Source: CAWGXG01 sp963826505 (GTDB lineage: Bacteria; Chloroflexota; Anaerolineae; Aggregatilineales; Aggregatilineaceae). Taken from it: a stretch of DNA of 64,000 nucleotides. The position numbers and the translations under genes were made by a program. The notes below the pieces were generated by a model. The model saw only the letters and a list, made by a program, of their open reading frames with translations, searched no databases and was not told the origin of the DNA. Below, in pieces: positions 42,746 to 52,490 of this stretch. The stretch is from contig CAWGXG010000009.1 in the NCBI GenBank assembly GCA_963826505.1, positions 62,001-126,000 of the forward strand. Reading direction: 5' to 3'. The stretch's first letter is position 1; every line of letters starts with the position of its first letter.

Positions 42746-45700
42746 ATGAACGACACCCCACGCCAACAACCTCCGGACCAGTGGATCCGTGAGAAGAAAC
42801 AGCTCGAAGCGCGTATCGCCCAGTTGGAACAGGCGGAGATCGCCTTAGAGCGCGTCCGCCGCCAGAACGAGCTGCTGCTCGGCGCGGCGGGAGAGGGTCT
42901 GTGCGGCCTGGACACCGACGGACGCATTACGTTTATCAATCCCGCCGGGGCCAGGATGTTGGGCTACGGCGTGGACGAATTGATCGGTGAGAGTCATCAC
43001 CACCTCATCCACTACGCCCAGCCGGACGGCGCACCCTACCCTGACGACACCTGCCCGATTCTGCTCACACTGCGCGATGGGCAGTCGCGCAGCGTCGAGG
43101 ATGAGATGTACTGGCAGAAGGACGGGACTGGCCTGCCTGTGAGTTACATCGTCACCGCGCTGGTGGAAGCAGACGCGATCGTCGGTGTGGTGATTTCCTT
43201 CCGTGACATCACGCCGGACAAACAGGCCCAGGCCGCGCTCGCCACCGAACGCAGTCTGCTGCGGACGGTGATCGACTACGTGCCCGACTACGTCTACGTC
43301 AAAGATCGCGAGGGCCATTACCTGCTGCAAAACAAAGCCAACCTCGCGCTGGTGGGCGCGCAATCGGTGGACGACGTCTCCGGAAAAACATCGTATGACC
43401 TGTTCCCGGAGTCCCTTGCGGCGGAGTACGCCGCCGCCGATCAGGCCGTGCTGGATTCCGGTAAATCGCAGCTCAACGTAGACCTGCCGGTGATCGATGC
43501 CCAGGGCGGACAGCGCACCGTCCTGGCCACGCGCGTCCCGCTGCGTGACGATCAAGGCCAGGTCATCGGGCTGGTGGGTATCGGGCGCGACATCACGGAG
43601 CGCAAGCGCGCCCAGGATGCTCTGGCGCATTACGCCAAACGGCTGGACGTGCTGCACATGCTGCACCAGGGCGTGCTGGCCGGGCAATCCACCGAGAGCA
43701 TCGGCGTGGACGTGCTGCGCGGCTTCTGCCGGTTGGTGCCGTGCCACAGCGTGAGCCTGGCGCTGTTTGATTTCGACACGGATGAAGTGCTGATGGTGAT
43801 TGTCGGCGGCGGCGGTGATCTGGTCATCACGCCGGGCCGCCGCGTGACATCGGACGAATTCCGTCTGCCCACCGATTTGCAGCGTCGCCGTCAGGTGATC
43901 ATCAGCGACCTGAACGATCCCACCTACAGCGACGAGCGCAGCCTCGTGCAGGAAAAACTGAGCGCCTACGGGACGCGCGCCTACATCAGCACGCCGCTGG
44001 TAGTCGAAGACCGGCTGTTGGGCGAGCTAGGGCTGGGCGATAACACGCCGGGCGCGTTTGGCGTAGCGCACCGCGTCATCGCAATGCAGTTGGCGGACCA
44101 GTTGGCGATCGCAGTGTCACACATCCGGCTGCGCGAACAGGTGCAGCGTCACAACGCCGAGCTTCAGCAGCGCGTGATCGAGCGCACGTCCGAACTGGAA
44201 CGCACGCGCAGCCGCGTTGAAGCAATTCTGAACAACAGCAGCGACGCCATCATCCTGGCGCGGCCCGATGGCACCATCTCGCAGACGAATCTGACCTTCG
44301 ATCGTCTGTTCCGCAGCGACCCGGATGAATTCTTCCATCGCCCGCTCACCGCGCTGGTGCACGACGAATCGATGCCCGCCCTGACGGAGGCGATCCAGGT
44401 CGTCACCGAGGAAGGCGCGATCCAGCAGCTCGAGATTGTCGCCCAGCGCAAGGATGGCACGTCCTTCGATGCGGAAATCGCGCTTTCGCTGATCCAGGCG
44501 ACAGCCGGACAGCGCGGCGGGATCGTCTGCCATTTGCGCGACATCTCAGAGCGCAAACGCGCCGAAGCCGCCATCCGTGAGAGTGAGGCCCGCTACCGTG
44601 AGCTGTTCGAAGGCATCGACGATGTGATCTTCGTGCATGACGTCGAGGGGCGCATCCTGGCCGTCAACGAGGCCGCCTCGCTCCGCCTCGGCTATACCCA
44701 CGCGGAACTGCTGCGCATGAAGACGTCCGACATAGACGCGCCCGAATATGCCGCCGAGTTTGAAAAACGGGTCACACAGCAGTTTACCCAGGGCGGCATG
44801 ACGGAACGCGGCGGGATTCACGTCACTAAGACGGGCCGTCGCATCTACGTGGATGTCAACAGCAAGATCATCACCTATCAGGGCCAGGCAGCGGTCCTCT
44901 CGGTTTATCGCGACATCACCGAGCAGTTACAGATGGAACGCGCCCTTGAGGAGAGCGAAGACCGTTTCCGCGGCCTGTTTGAGCACGCGCCGGTGTCGCT
45001 GTGGGAAGCCGATTTTTCTGGCATCGCACCCATCACCGAGCGGCTGCGCGCAGCGGGCGTCATCGACTTTCTGGCCTATTTTCACGAGTATCCCCAGGTT
45101 GTGCACGAGTGCGCGCAGCAGGCCCACGTCTTGCAGGTCAACCGCGCCACTTTGGACTTGTTCCAAACGGAACAGCAAGCCAGTTTGCTGCGTTCGCTGG
45201 ACGACCTGTGGAGCGAAAATTCATTCGAGCTGTTGTGCAAGATATTCGCCGCCCTGGCGGAGGGTCTCACCCGTGTTGAAAACGAGGCCGTGTTCCAGAC
45301 GCAGACCGGCGTGACGATCTTCACAGTGGTCGGGTTGTCGGTCGCGCCAGTGGCCGAGCAGAGTTCTGGCGCGTGTTCTGCTGTACGTGGTCGATATCAC
45401 CGCGCGCAAGCAGGCCGAGGTGGAACTACGCAAGGCGCTCGAAAAAGAGCGCGAGCTTAACGATCTTAAAACGCGCTTTGTGTCGATGGCCTCGCACGAG
45501 TTCCGCACGCCGCTCACGACTATCGTCTCGTCCACCGAAATCCTCCAACGGTACACCGACCGCATGGACCCCGACCAGAAGCAGAAGCATTTCGACAAGG
45601 TGCAGAGCGCGTCTCATCACATGACCCAACTTCTGGACGACGTGCTGCTGCTCGGGCGATCGGAGGCGGGCCAGCTTCAGTTTGACCCGGCCCCGCTGGA

Positions 45701-46184
45701 CCTGACCCAATTCGCCCACGAAGCGATCGAACAGGCCCAGGTGACTGCCCCGGAATCGCTGCACTTCGACACGCAGATCCAGGGCGTGTGCGGCGATCTG
45801 CTGTTGGACGAAAAACTGCTGCGGCATGTCTTGACCAATCTACTGTCCAATGCCGTGAAATATTCACCGGCGGGCGGGACGGTCCATTTTGCGATGGAGT
45901 GCAATGAAGCGGAAGTTACGTTTCGCGTCGAGGACGAGGGAATTGGGATTCCGGAAAAGGATCAGATGCACCTGTTCGAGCCGTTTCATCGGGCGGACAA
46001 TGTTGACACCATCCAGGGCACGGGGTTAGGGCTGGCGATCGCCAAGCGCGCGGTCGATCGGCATGGGGGTACAATCAGCTTTGAGAGTACCGTTGGCAAA
46101 GGAACGGTGTTTACGGTTGTAATTCCAATTCCGAAGTCGGGGGATACACGGAGCGAAGGGCATGACCAAGATTTTAGTGATTGA
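42746..46184 (+). CDS. multi-PAS/GAF sensor histidine kinase, one frameshift as read
   Basis: About 1145 residues from the ATG at 42746. Order: short coiled coil (~15-45), PAS (LLGAAGEGLCGLDTDGRITF), PAS (TVIDYVPDYVYVKDREGHYL), GAF (~310-490, CRLVPCHSVSLALFDFD), PAS (ILNNSSDAIILARPDGTISQ), PAS (LFEGIDDVIFVHDVEGRILA), PAS (GLFEHAPVSLWEADFSGI), then HisKA with the phospho-His in FVSMASHEFRTPLTTIV and HATPase with NAVKYSP, DEGIGIPEKD and GTGLGLAIAKRAVDRHGG. One base near 45364 must be removed to join the PAS block to the kinase (VLLYVVDITARKQAEVEL). No membrane helix, so a cytoplasmic sensor. It overlaps the next gene by 23 bases, implying coupled translation. Confidence 0.88.
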
Positions 46185-47274
46185 AGATGAACAGCCCGTC
46201 CGCGAGAATATTTTAGAGATTTTGGGTTACGAGGGCTTCGAGGTCCATGGCGCGGAAAATGGCCGGGTCGGGATCGAGATGGCGCGCAGCGTGCAGCCCG
46301 ATCTCATTCTGTGCGACATCGCTATGCCCGAGATGGACGGCTACGCCGTGCTGCTCGAAATACGTAAGATCAGTACGGTTGCGGCGGCCCCGTTTATTTT
46401 CCTCACCGCGCGCACTGACCGCACTTTTATGCGGCACGGGATGGAGTTGGGCGCGGACGATTACCTGACGAAACCATTCTCCGCCGCCGAGCTGATCGCC
46501 GCCATCATGGCGCGGATCGATCGCCAATCGGTCACCGAGCAGGAGATGCAATCCAAGATCGAGGACACGAAACGCCAGCTCGTGCAGATGGTGTCCCACG
46601 AGCTGCGCACGCCGCTGGTGTCGATCGATATGGCGCTGGACATCATCTCGCGCCAGATCAGCCAGCTTTCCACTTACCAGATGCAGGAATTACTCGAATA
46701 CATCGAACGCGGCAGCAACCGCCTGAATCACGTCGTCGAGCAGATGGTCTTGACCACCCAGATCGAAGCCGGGATGCTGACTCCGGACGCGCTGCAGCGC
46801 CTGGGGCTGCGGCTGCACACCGGCGACCTGTTGATCGCGGCGATCAATCTGGCGCGGCGCTTCACCCCGCGTAACCCGGATGTCAGCGTGCGGGTGGACG
46901 AGCGCGATCAGGACAGCACCATCCTGTGCGAGCCGAGCGCCCTCAAACACGCGCTGGCCGAAATCATCGCCAACGCGCTGAGTTTTTCGCCCCAGGGTGC
47001 CGAGGTGCTGGTGTCGCAATGGGAGTCGGAGGACACGATTTATATTGCGGTGCTGGACCGGGGACCGGGCATCCCGCCCGAAAAAGTAGATGCCGCCCTC
47101 CGCGAGTTCTATCAGGTGGATCGCGGATCACAGGAACAACAAGGGATGGGCATGGGGCTGCCGCTGGCCAAACGTCTGGTCGAAATTCACGGTGGCGCGC
47201 TGGAGCTGGAATCGGTGGTTGGGCGCGGCACGCAGGTCACGCTGCGGCTGCCGGTTGCGCTGCCCGAAAACTGA
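46162..47274 (+). CDS. response regulator-histidine kinase hybrid (REC-HisKA-HATPase)
   Basis: 370 residues. REC domain at 1-120 with VIEDEQPVREN, phospho-acceptor in LILCDIAMPEMDG, and the conserved Lys in DDYLTKPFS. HisKA at ~140-205 (LVQMVSHELRTPLVSIDMAL), HATPase with N-box AEIIANALSFSP, DRGPGIPPE and GMGMGLPLAKRLVEIHGG. REC at the N-terminus means it can receive phosphate from the upstream kinase and relay or tune its own kinase activity. No membrane segment. Its stop is five bases from the end of the convergent hypE gene. Confidence 0.92.
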   Translation: MTKILVIEDEQPVRENILEILGYEGFEVHGAENGRVGIEMARSVQPDLILCDIAMPEMDGYAVLLEIRKISTVAAAPFIFLTARTDRTFMRHGMELGADDYLTKPFSAAELIAAIMARIDRQSVTEQEMQSKIEDTKRQLVQMVSHELRTPLVSIDMALDIISRQISQLSTYQMQELLEYIERGSNRLNHVVEQMVLTTQIEAGMLTPDALQRLGLRLHTGDLLIAAINLARRFTPRNPDVSVRVDERDQDSTILCEPSALKHALAEIIANALSFSPQGAEVLVSQWESEDTIYIAVLDRGPGIPPEKVDAALREFYQVDRGSQEQQGMGMGLPLAKRLVEIHGGALELESVVGRGTQVTLRLPVALPEN

Positions 47275-47279
47275 CCGGC

Positions 47280-48338
47280 TCAGCAAATACGCGGCAGAAT
47301 TTCGCCGAGCGGCATATCGACCACGCGCCGCCCGCCGATGGCTGTGCGCGCCACGACCATGCCGGGATGCTCGGCTACCACCTGCCCGATGATCGCCGCG
47401 TCCGCGCCCAGCGGGTGGGCGCGCATGGCAGCCAACATGGCTTCGGCGTGCGTCGCGGGTACCACCGCCACCAGCTTGCCCTCGTTGGCCACGTAGAGCG
47501 GGTCCATACCCAGCATTTCGCAAGCGGCCATCACGGCGGGACGCACCGGAATCGCCGTTTCGTCGAGCGCAAACCCGGCGCTTGACTGTTCGGCCAGCTC
47601 GTTGAGCACGGCAGCGACTCCGCCACGTGTGGCGTCGCGCAGGCAGTGGATGTCCGGCGTCACAGCCAGCATAGCCGCGACCAGCGTATGCAGCGCCGCG
47701 CTGTCGCTGACCAGCTCAGTTTCGAAGCTCAAGCCCTCGCGCACCGACATGATCGCCATGCCATGATCGCCGATCGTCCCGCTCAGGATCACCACGTCGC
47801 CGGGCTGCGCGCGGTCGGCGGCGATCGTCACGCCGGGCGGCACCAGCCCGATGCCCGCCGTGTTGATGAAGACGCCGTCGCCCTTGCCCTTGTTCACGAC
47901 TTTGGTATCGCCCGTCACCAGTTGGACGCCTGCGGCGCGACAGGCGTTGGCCATCGACGTAGCGATGCGGCCCAAGTCGTCCATCAGCAGCCCTTCTTCA
48001 AGGATGTAGCCCGCCGACAGGTACAGCGGCTGCGCGCCGCTCATCGCCAGATCGTTGACCGTGCCGTGTACGGCCAGGCTGCCGATATCGCCGCCGGGAA
48101 AGAACAGCGGATTCACCACGAACGAATCGGTGGTGAAGGCCAGCCGCGCTCCGTTGATGTCCAGCACGGCCTGATCGTTGAGGCCGGACAGCGCCGGGTT
48201 ATCGAACAGGGGCACAAACAGATGGCGCACCAGTTCGGCGGACAGCCGCCCGCCGCTGCCGTGCCCTAACACGATGTTGGGATAATCGCGCAGCGGCAGG
48301 GGGCAAACAAAACCGGTGAAGTTGGGTTGGTCGGTCAT
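47280..48338 (-). CDS. hypE: HypE, [NiFe]-hydrogenase cyanide-ligand maturase
   Basis: 352 residues. AIR-synthase-like fold with VLGHGSGGRLSAELVRHLF, TDSFVVNPLFFPGGDIGSLA, TVNDLAMSGAQPLYLS, VTGDTKVVNKGKGDGVFINT, RDATRGGVAAVLNELA and the required C-terminal PRIC whose last Cys carries the carbamoyl/cyano group. HypE with HypF makes the CN ligands of hydrogenase iron in the cytoplasm. No other hyp gene and no hydrogenase structural gene is in the window, so this copy stands alone. Intact, normal length. Confidence 0.95.
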   Translation of the reverse strand: MTDQPNFTGFVCPLPLRDYPNIVLGHGSGGRLSAELVRHLFVPLFDNPALSGLNDQAVLDINGARLAFTTDSFVVNPLFFPGGDIGSLAVHGTVNDLAMSGAQPLYLSAGYILEEGLLMDDLGRIATSMANACRAAGVQLVTGDTKVVNKGKGDGVFINTAGIGLVPPGVTIAADRAQPGDVVILSGTIGDHGMAIMSVREGLSFETELVSDSAALHTLVAAMLAVTPDIHCLRDATRGGVAAVLNELAEQSSAGFALDETAIPVRPAVMAACEMLGMDPLYVANEGKLVAVVPATHAEAMLAAMRAHPLGADAAIIGQVVAEHPGMVVARTAIGGRRVVDMPLGEILPRIC

Positions 48339-48518
48339 GCGGTTACACTCTCGATGTCAGGTGGTGTGATGAGTTGATCCGGCAGCATAGCGCTCGTACT
48401 GTACTCCAAACGCCGGACAGAATCAACCGCCGGATAGGACCAGTACTGTGCGACCTTCGCATTTTTGCCCCGGCAGTGGTACCTTAACACTCAGCGCGGT
48501 TGGTGAGGGACTCTGGAC

Positions 48519-49664
48519 ATGCGAAACCTGTTATTTGTGTCGTCCTATACCGGTTTGGGGGGCGGCGAAATCATCCAGCTCAATTTGATGAAGGCGCTCG
48601 ATCCTGCCCAATGGCAGCTGCACCTGGTCTGCCCGCGTGAGGGCCAGCTCACCGAAGCGGCGCGCGCGATCGGCGTGACGGTGCATCTGCTACCCTATCG
48701 CGGCGCGACGATGTGGTTTATCCCCGCGGTGTGGACGCGCTTCCCCATCACCGGCAAGCTAGCGGCGCTGATCCGCGCGCAGCACATCGACGTCGTGCAT
48801 AGCGATTACCACTCGCTGCCATTTGCGGCCACTGCGGCGCACGCAGCGGGTATCCCGGTAATCTGGAGCGCGATGGGCTGGTGGTTCCCGGCTCGGCCCT
48901 GGCAGCGGACGTTCTTCCGCGAGCGCGTGACGCAGATCATCACCATCTCGCAGGCGGTAGCCGATCGCTGGCCTGGCGCAAAGCCCTGGCTGCCCCCTGG
49001 ACGCATTCGGGTGATGATGCCGGGCGTGGACCCAGATCATTTCTGGCCGGGCGCGTCGGATGGAAGCCTGGTCCGCGAACAAATCGGAATCGGGCCGGAG
49101 GTTCCGCTGGTCGGACTGCTCGCCCGCTTCCAGCATGTCAAAGGACACGAGATATTCCAGGCGATGGTGCAGCGCATCCACGCTCAAATGCCGGAGGTGC
49201 GTTTTGTCGTCGCCGGCGAGAATGTCTTCGGCGTGACGCGCGATGAAGCCTATAAGCGCGCTATTCTCCACGCGGCGCAAACTGATCCGGTTCTGCGCGA
49301 TTGCCTGACCTATATCGGCTTTTCGTCCGACACCCGTCAGGTGATCGCCGCGACGGACGTGATCGTGTGTCCATCGCGTTTCGAGTCGTTTGGCATGATC
49401 CATCTCGAAAGTATGGCGATGGCGACGCCCGTCGTCAGCATGGACAACGGCGGCCCCGCCGAAACGCTGGTCGATGGCGTGACGGGTTATCTCGTCCCGC
49501 CCGGCGACCCTGACGCACTGGCGGAGCGCGTGCTGGCCCTGCTGCGCGATCCCGATCTGCGGACGCGTATGGGCGCGGCGGGACGCGCGCGCGTAGTAGA
49601 AAACTTCACGGCGGCGGGTTATGCTGCTAGATTTACGAGTTTGGTCGAGAGTTTGATCGGATAG
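48519..49664 (+). CDS. GT4-family glycosyltransferase
   Basis: 381 residues. GT-B fold: acceptor-side GGGEIIQLNLMKALDPAQW near the start, the hinge PLVGLLARFQHVKGHEIFQA, VIVCPSRFESFGMIHLESMA with the EX7E-type donor site, and NGGPAETLVDGVTGYLVPPG. Retaining transfer of a sugar from a nucleotide sugar is the family reaction; acceptor unknown. GTGAGGG precedes the ATG. It is 17 bases upstream of another glycosyltransferase and the two form an operon, probably for a surface glycan or glycolipid. Confidence 0.88.
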   Translation: MRNLLFVSSYTGLGGGEIIQLNLMKALDPAQWQLHLVCPREGQLTEAARAIGVTVHLLPYRGATMWFIPAVWTRFPITGKLAALIRAQHIDVVHSDYHSLPFAATAAHAAGIPVIWSAMGWWFPARPWQRTFFRERVTQIITISQAVADRWPGAKPWLPPGRIRVMMPGVDPDHFWPGASDGSLVREQIGIGPEVPLVGLLARFQHVKGHEIFQAMVQRIHAQMPEVRFVVAGENVFGVTRDEAYKRAILHAAQTDPVLRDCLTYIGFSSDTRQVIAATDVIVCPSRFESFGMIHLESMAMATPVVSMDNGGPAETLVDGVTGYLVPPGDPDALAERVLALLRDPDLRTRMGAAGRARVVENFTAAGYAARFTSLVESLIG

Positions 49665-49681
49665 AGGGGGATGGCCCTGGT

Positions 49682-50908
49682 ATGGACCTGTTGTTGATTT
49701 CGCGCTGCCCACCGTTTCCGCTGTATCACGGCGACCGGCTGATTCCGTATCATCTCGCGCACGAATTGACTTCCCGGCTAAATCTGATCGATCTGATCGC
49801 GTTCTACGATCGGCCCGCCGACATCGCCGATGTTCCGCGTTATGAGCGCCTGTTCCGCAGCGTGACGCTGATCCCGGAGCCTACGCGCAGCCGGTCGGAC
49901 TACATGGGGCGGATGCGCCGCCGGGGGGCGCGCTTCCCGCGTCTGGCCGAGGACAGCTGGTCACCGCAAATGTGGCACGCGATCGAAACCGCGCTGCGCA
50001 CGCGCCGCTATGACATGGTTCACTTGTTTGGTGGCATCCAGGTCTACGAATACCGCGATCTGGTGCGCGGACTGCCCAACGTGATCGTGCCTTACGAGTC
50101 CTACAGCCTGTGGCTGGAACGCGCCGCCCAGGAAGCGCGCGGGATCGCCGCGCGTTGGCAGATCCGGATGCAGCGGCGGGTCGCGCGCAGCTTCGAAAGC
50201 TGGATGTTCGAGGGCTACGATCGGACCGTCGTCTTGACCGATCGGGATGCGCGCGCCCTCAAGGACTTGAATCCGGAGCTGCCGCTGATCACGATCCCTA
50301 ACGGCGTGGACGTGGATTATCTGAATCCGACCGGCTACGAGCCGGACGATCCCGTTTTGTTGTTCGTGGGCAACTATGACTACCCGCCCAACCTCGACGC
50401 GGCGCTGCGCCTCGCGCGTGACATCTTTCCGCGCGTGCATGCCCGCGTGCCCCAGGCGCGGCTCTACCTCGTGGGCGGCAATCCCCCGCCGCAACTGATG
50501 GCGCTGGCCTCGGACGCGATCACGATCACGGGGCGCGTGCCCGATGTCCGAGCCTATTTCGAATACGCGATGATCATGGTCTGCCCGTTACGCTTGGGCG
50601 CGGGCATCAAAAACAAGGTGCTCGAAGCGCTGTCGATGGGAGTGCCAGTCGTGGCGACGCCGCTGAGCTGTGACGGCATCCCTGTCATGGACGGTCAGCA
50701 CGTGATCTTCGGCGAAACGGACGATGCGCTGGTCCAGGGGATTTTCCGGCTGCTGAGTGACGCGCGGCTGCGTGTGGCGCTGCGCCGCAATGGTCGCCAG
50801 TTGGTCGAGGAGCATTTCACCTGGCAGCGTGTCGCGGACCAGTACGAACTGCTGTACCGGCAGGTCATCGCCGAGCGCGACGAACGCCGCCGCGCCCGCA
50901 TGAAGTAG
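49682..50908 (+). CDS. glycosyltransferase, GT4-like
   Basis: 408 residues with GAGGGGGA before the ATG. N-terminal acceptor domain begins MDLLLISRCPPFPLYHGDRL, the bridging region reads TIPNGVDVDYLNPTGYEPDD, and the donor domain has LLFVGNYDYPPNLDAALRLA, RVPDVRAYFEYAMIMVCPLR, LGAGIKNKVLEALSMGVPVV. The GTA1-type AGIKNKVLEA motif is common in sugar transferases of exopolysaccharide and stealth clusters. Cytoplasmic face of the membrane. Cotranscribed with the preceding glycosyltransferase. Confidence 0.85.
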   Translation: MDLLLISRCPPFPLYHGDRLIPYHLAHELTSRLNLIDLIAFYDRPADIADVPRYERLFRSVTLIPEPTRSRSDYMGRMRRRGARFPRLAEDSWSPQMWHAIETALRTRRYDMVHLFGGIQVYEYRDLVRGLPNVIVPYESYSLWLERAAQEARGIAARWQIRMQRRVARSFESWMFEGYDRTVVLTDRDARALKDLNPELPLITIPNGVDVDYLNPTGYEPDDPVLLFVGNYDYPPNLDAALRLARDIFPRVHARVPQARLYLVGGNPPPQLMALASDAITITGRVPDVRAYFEYAMIMVCPLRLGAGIKNKVLEALSMGVPVVATPLSCDGIPVMDGQHVIFGETDDALVQGIFRLLSDARLRVALRRNGRQLVEEHFTWQRVADQYELLYRQVIAERDERRRARMK

Positions 50909-50956
50909 GGTCCGCTTTGGTCCTAATTGGCCCTGTACATGGACTTATGGCCCTGT
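50908..50956 (+). promoter_or_regulatory. helically phased GGYCC repeats, probable MocR operator
   Basis: GGTCC at 50909, GGTCC at 50919, GGCCC at 50929, a related GGACT at 50941 and GGCCC at 50949, i.e. about one per helical turn. The nine-base TGGCCCTGT occurs twice, at 50928 and 50948, exactly 20 bases apart. The array ends 13 bases before the MocR start, the position expected for an autoregulatory operator of direct-repeat type. Confidence 0.5.
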
Positions 50957-50968
50957 TAGGATCGCAGT

Positions 50969-52456
50969 ATGATGCTCAAACGGATGGACGTTTCCCTCAC
51001 CAAAGACTCGGTCGAACCGATCTACCAACAGCTTGCCCGCTACTTTCGCCTTCAGATCGAAAGCGGACGCTTAGGGCCGGGCGACCGGCTCCCACCCACG
51101 CGCGATTTGGCGCGGCAGTTGGCGGTAGGCCGGGTCAGCGTAGTGAATGCCTACGCCCAACTTCAGGCGGAAGGGCTGATCGCAGCACATACCGGGCGGG
51201 GAACGTTCGTCAGCCGGACGCGCACACGTCCGCCCGGCGCTCAGTCGTCTACGCTGACGCCCAGCGCCGCGCCCGATCTCAGCGTGCGCGAAATGACGCG
51301 GCTGGCGCGCCAACCCGGCGTGATCGCCTTCAGCGGCGGCACGCCCCCGGAGGAATTTCTCCCGGTGGAAGCGCTACGCAATGCACTCAACGCAGTGCTG
51401 GATCGCGACGGCGGCGCAGCGGTCGCGTACGAAGACCCAGAGGGCTACCCGCCGCTGAGAGCCAGCGTCGTCGATTACGTCTCGTCGCTAGGGATTCGCT
51501 GCCAGCCAGACGACGTGCTGATCACGGGCGGAGCGCAGCAGGCGCTCGATCTGGTGATCCAGACCGTGCTGAGCGAAGGGGAAGCCATCGCCACCGGCAA
51601 CCCGACCTATTTGGGGATGCTCGACATTGCGCGCGTCCGGCGCGTGATCCCGGTAGGCGTGCCGCTGGACGGTGACGGCATCCGGATCGATGCGCTCGAA
51701 GGCGTTCTGCGCGACCATCACCCCGGCCTGATCTACTGCGCGCCGACTTTCCACAACCCGACCGGTTCCGTCATGCCGCTGCACCGGCGGCGGCAGCTGC
51801 TCGCGCTGGCGAAGGATTACGGCGTGCCCGTGCTGGAAGACGCGGTCTATCACGAGCTGGGCTACGGCATCACGCCGCCGCCACTGCTCAAAACGCTGGA
51901 CGAAGACGGCATCGTGCTGCACACCAGCGGCTTTTCGAAAATCCTGCTGCCAGGGACGCGCATCGGCTATCTGATCGCGAGCGGCCCCCTGCGCGACCGC
52001 CTGGCGCACGTCAAACAGGCGGCGGACGTCTGCACACCCGGCCTGAATCAACGCGCCATGCACGTGTATCTCGCCAGCGGAGCGTTGGTGGGCCACCTCA
52101 ACCGCGTGCGCGCCGAGCTGCGTGTACGCTGCCAGACGGCCTGCGCGGCAGCGCGGCGCTATTTGCCGCCCGGATCACAGTGGCAGGAGCCGGGCGGTGG
52201 GTTATATTTGTGGGTGCGCTTGCCGGATGAGGGGCCGACCGCCGCCGAGCTGTATATTACGGCCATCCGGCACGGGGTCGCCTACGCGCTGGGGACGCTG
52301 TTCCACACAGACGGCGACGGCAGCCGCTATATCCGGCTCAATTTTGGCACGCATCCTCCGGCACGCATCGAAGAAGGACTGCGGCGTCTGGGCGAGGCGT
52401 GGGTGGCGTGGCGCGAAACATACAGCGACACGGTCACGCGCACGCCGATTCTGTGA
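50969..52456 (+). CDS. MocR/PdxR-type GntR regulator with aminotransferase domain
   Basis: 495 residues. GntR winged helix at ~12-80 (PIYQQLARYFRLQIESGRLG, PPTRDLARQLAVGRVSVVNA, GRGTFVS), linker, then a fold-type I aminotransferase domain (VIAFSGGTPPEEFLP, YEDPEGYPPLRASV, LITGGAQQALDLVIQTVL, PTFHNPTGSVMP). The PLP Lys lies in SGFSKILLPGTRIGYLI near residue 322. Such proteins sense PLP or an amine and control few genes; PdxR controls pdxS/pdxT. A pdxS gene lies two genes downstream, so PLP-responsive control of vitamin B6 synthesis is a reasonable inference. No clear Shine-Dalgarno; a repeat array lies directly upstream. Confidence 0.88.
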   Translation: MMLKRMDVSLTKDSVEPIYQQLARYFRLQIESGRLGPGDRLPPTRDLARQLAVGRVSVVNAYAQLQAEGLIAAHTGRGTFVSRTRTRPPGAQSSTLTPSAAPDLSVREMTRLARQPGVIAFSGGTPPEEFLPVEALRNALNAVLDRDGGAAVAYEDPEGYPPLRASVVDYVSSLGIRCQPDDVLITGGAQQALDLVIQTVLSEGEAIATGNPTYLGMLDIARVRRVIPVGVPLDGDGIRIDALEGVLRDHHPGLIYCAPTFHNPTGSVMPLHRRRQLLALAKDYGVPVLEDAVYHELGYGITPPPLLKTLDEDGIVLHTSGFSKILLPGTRIGYLIASGPLRDRLAHVKQAADVCTPGLNQRAMHVYLASGALVGHLNRVRAELRVRCQTACAAARRYLPPGSQWQEPGGGLYLWVRLPDEGPTAAELYITAIRHGVAYALGTLFHTDGDGSRYIRLNFGTHPPARIEEGLRRLGEAWVAWRETYSDTVTRTPIL

Positions 52457-52490
52457 AGTATTGATCGCTGTTTACTAGAGGAGTAAGCGC

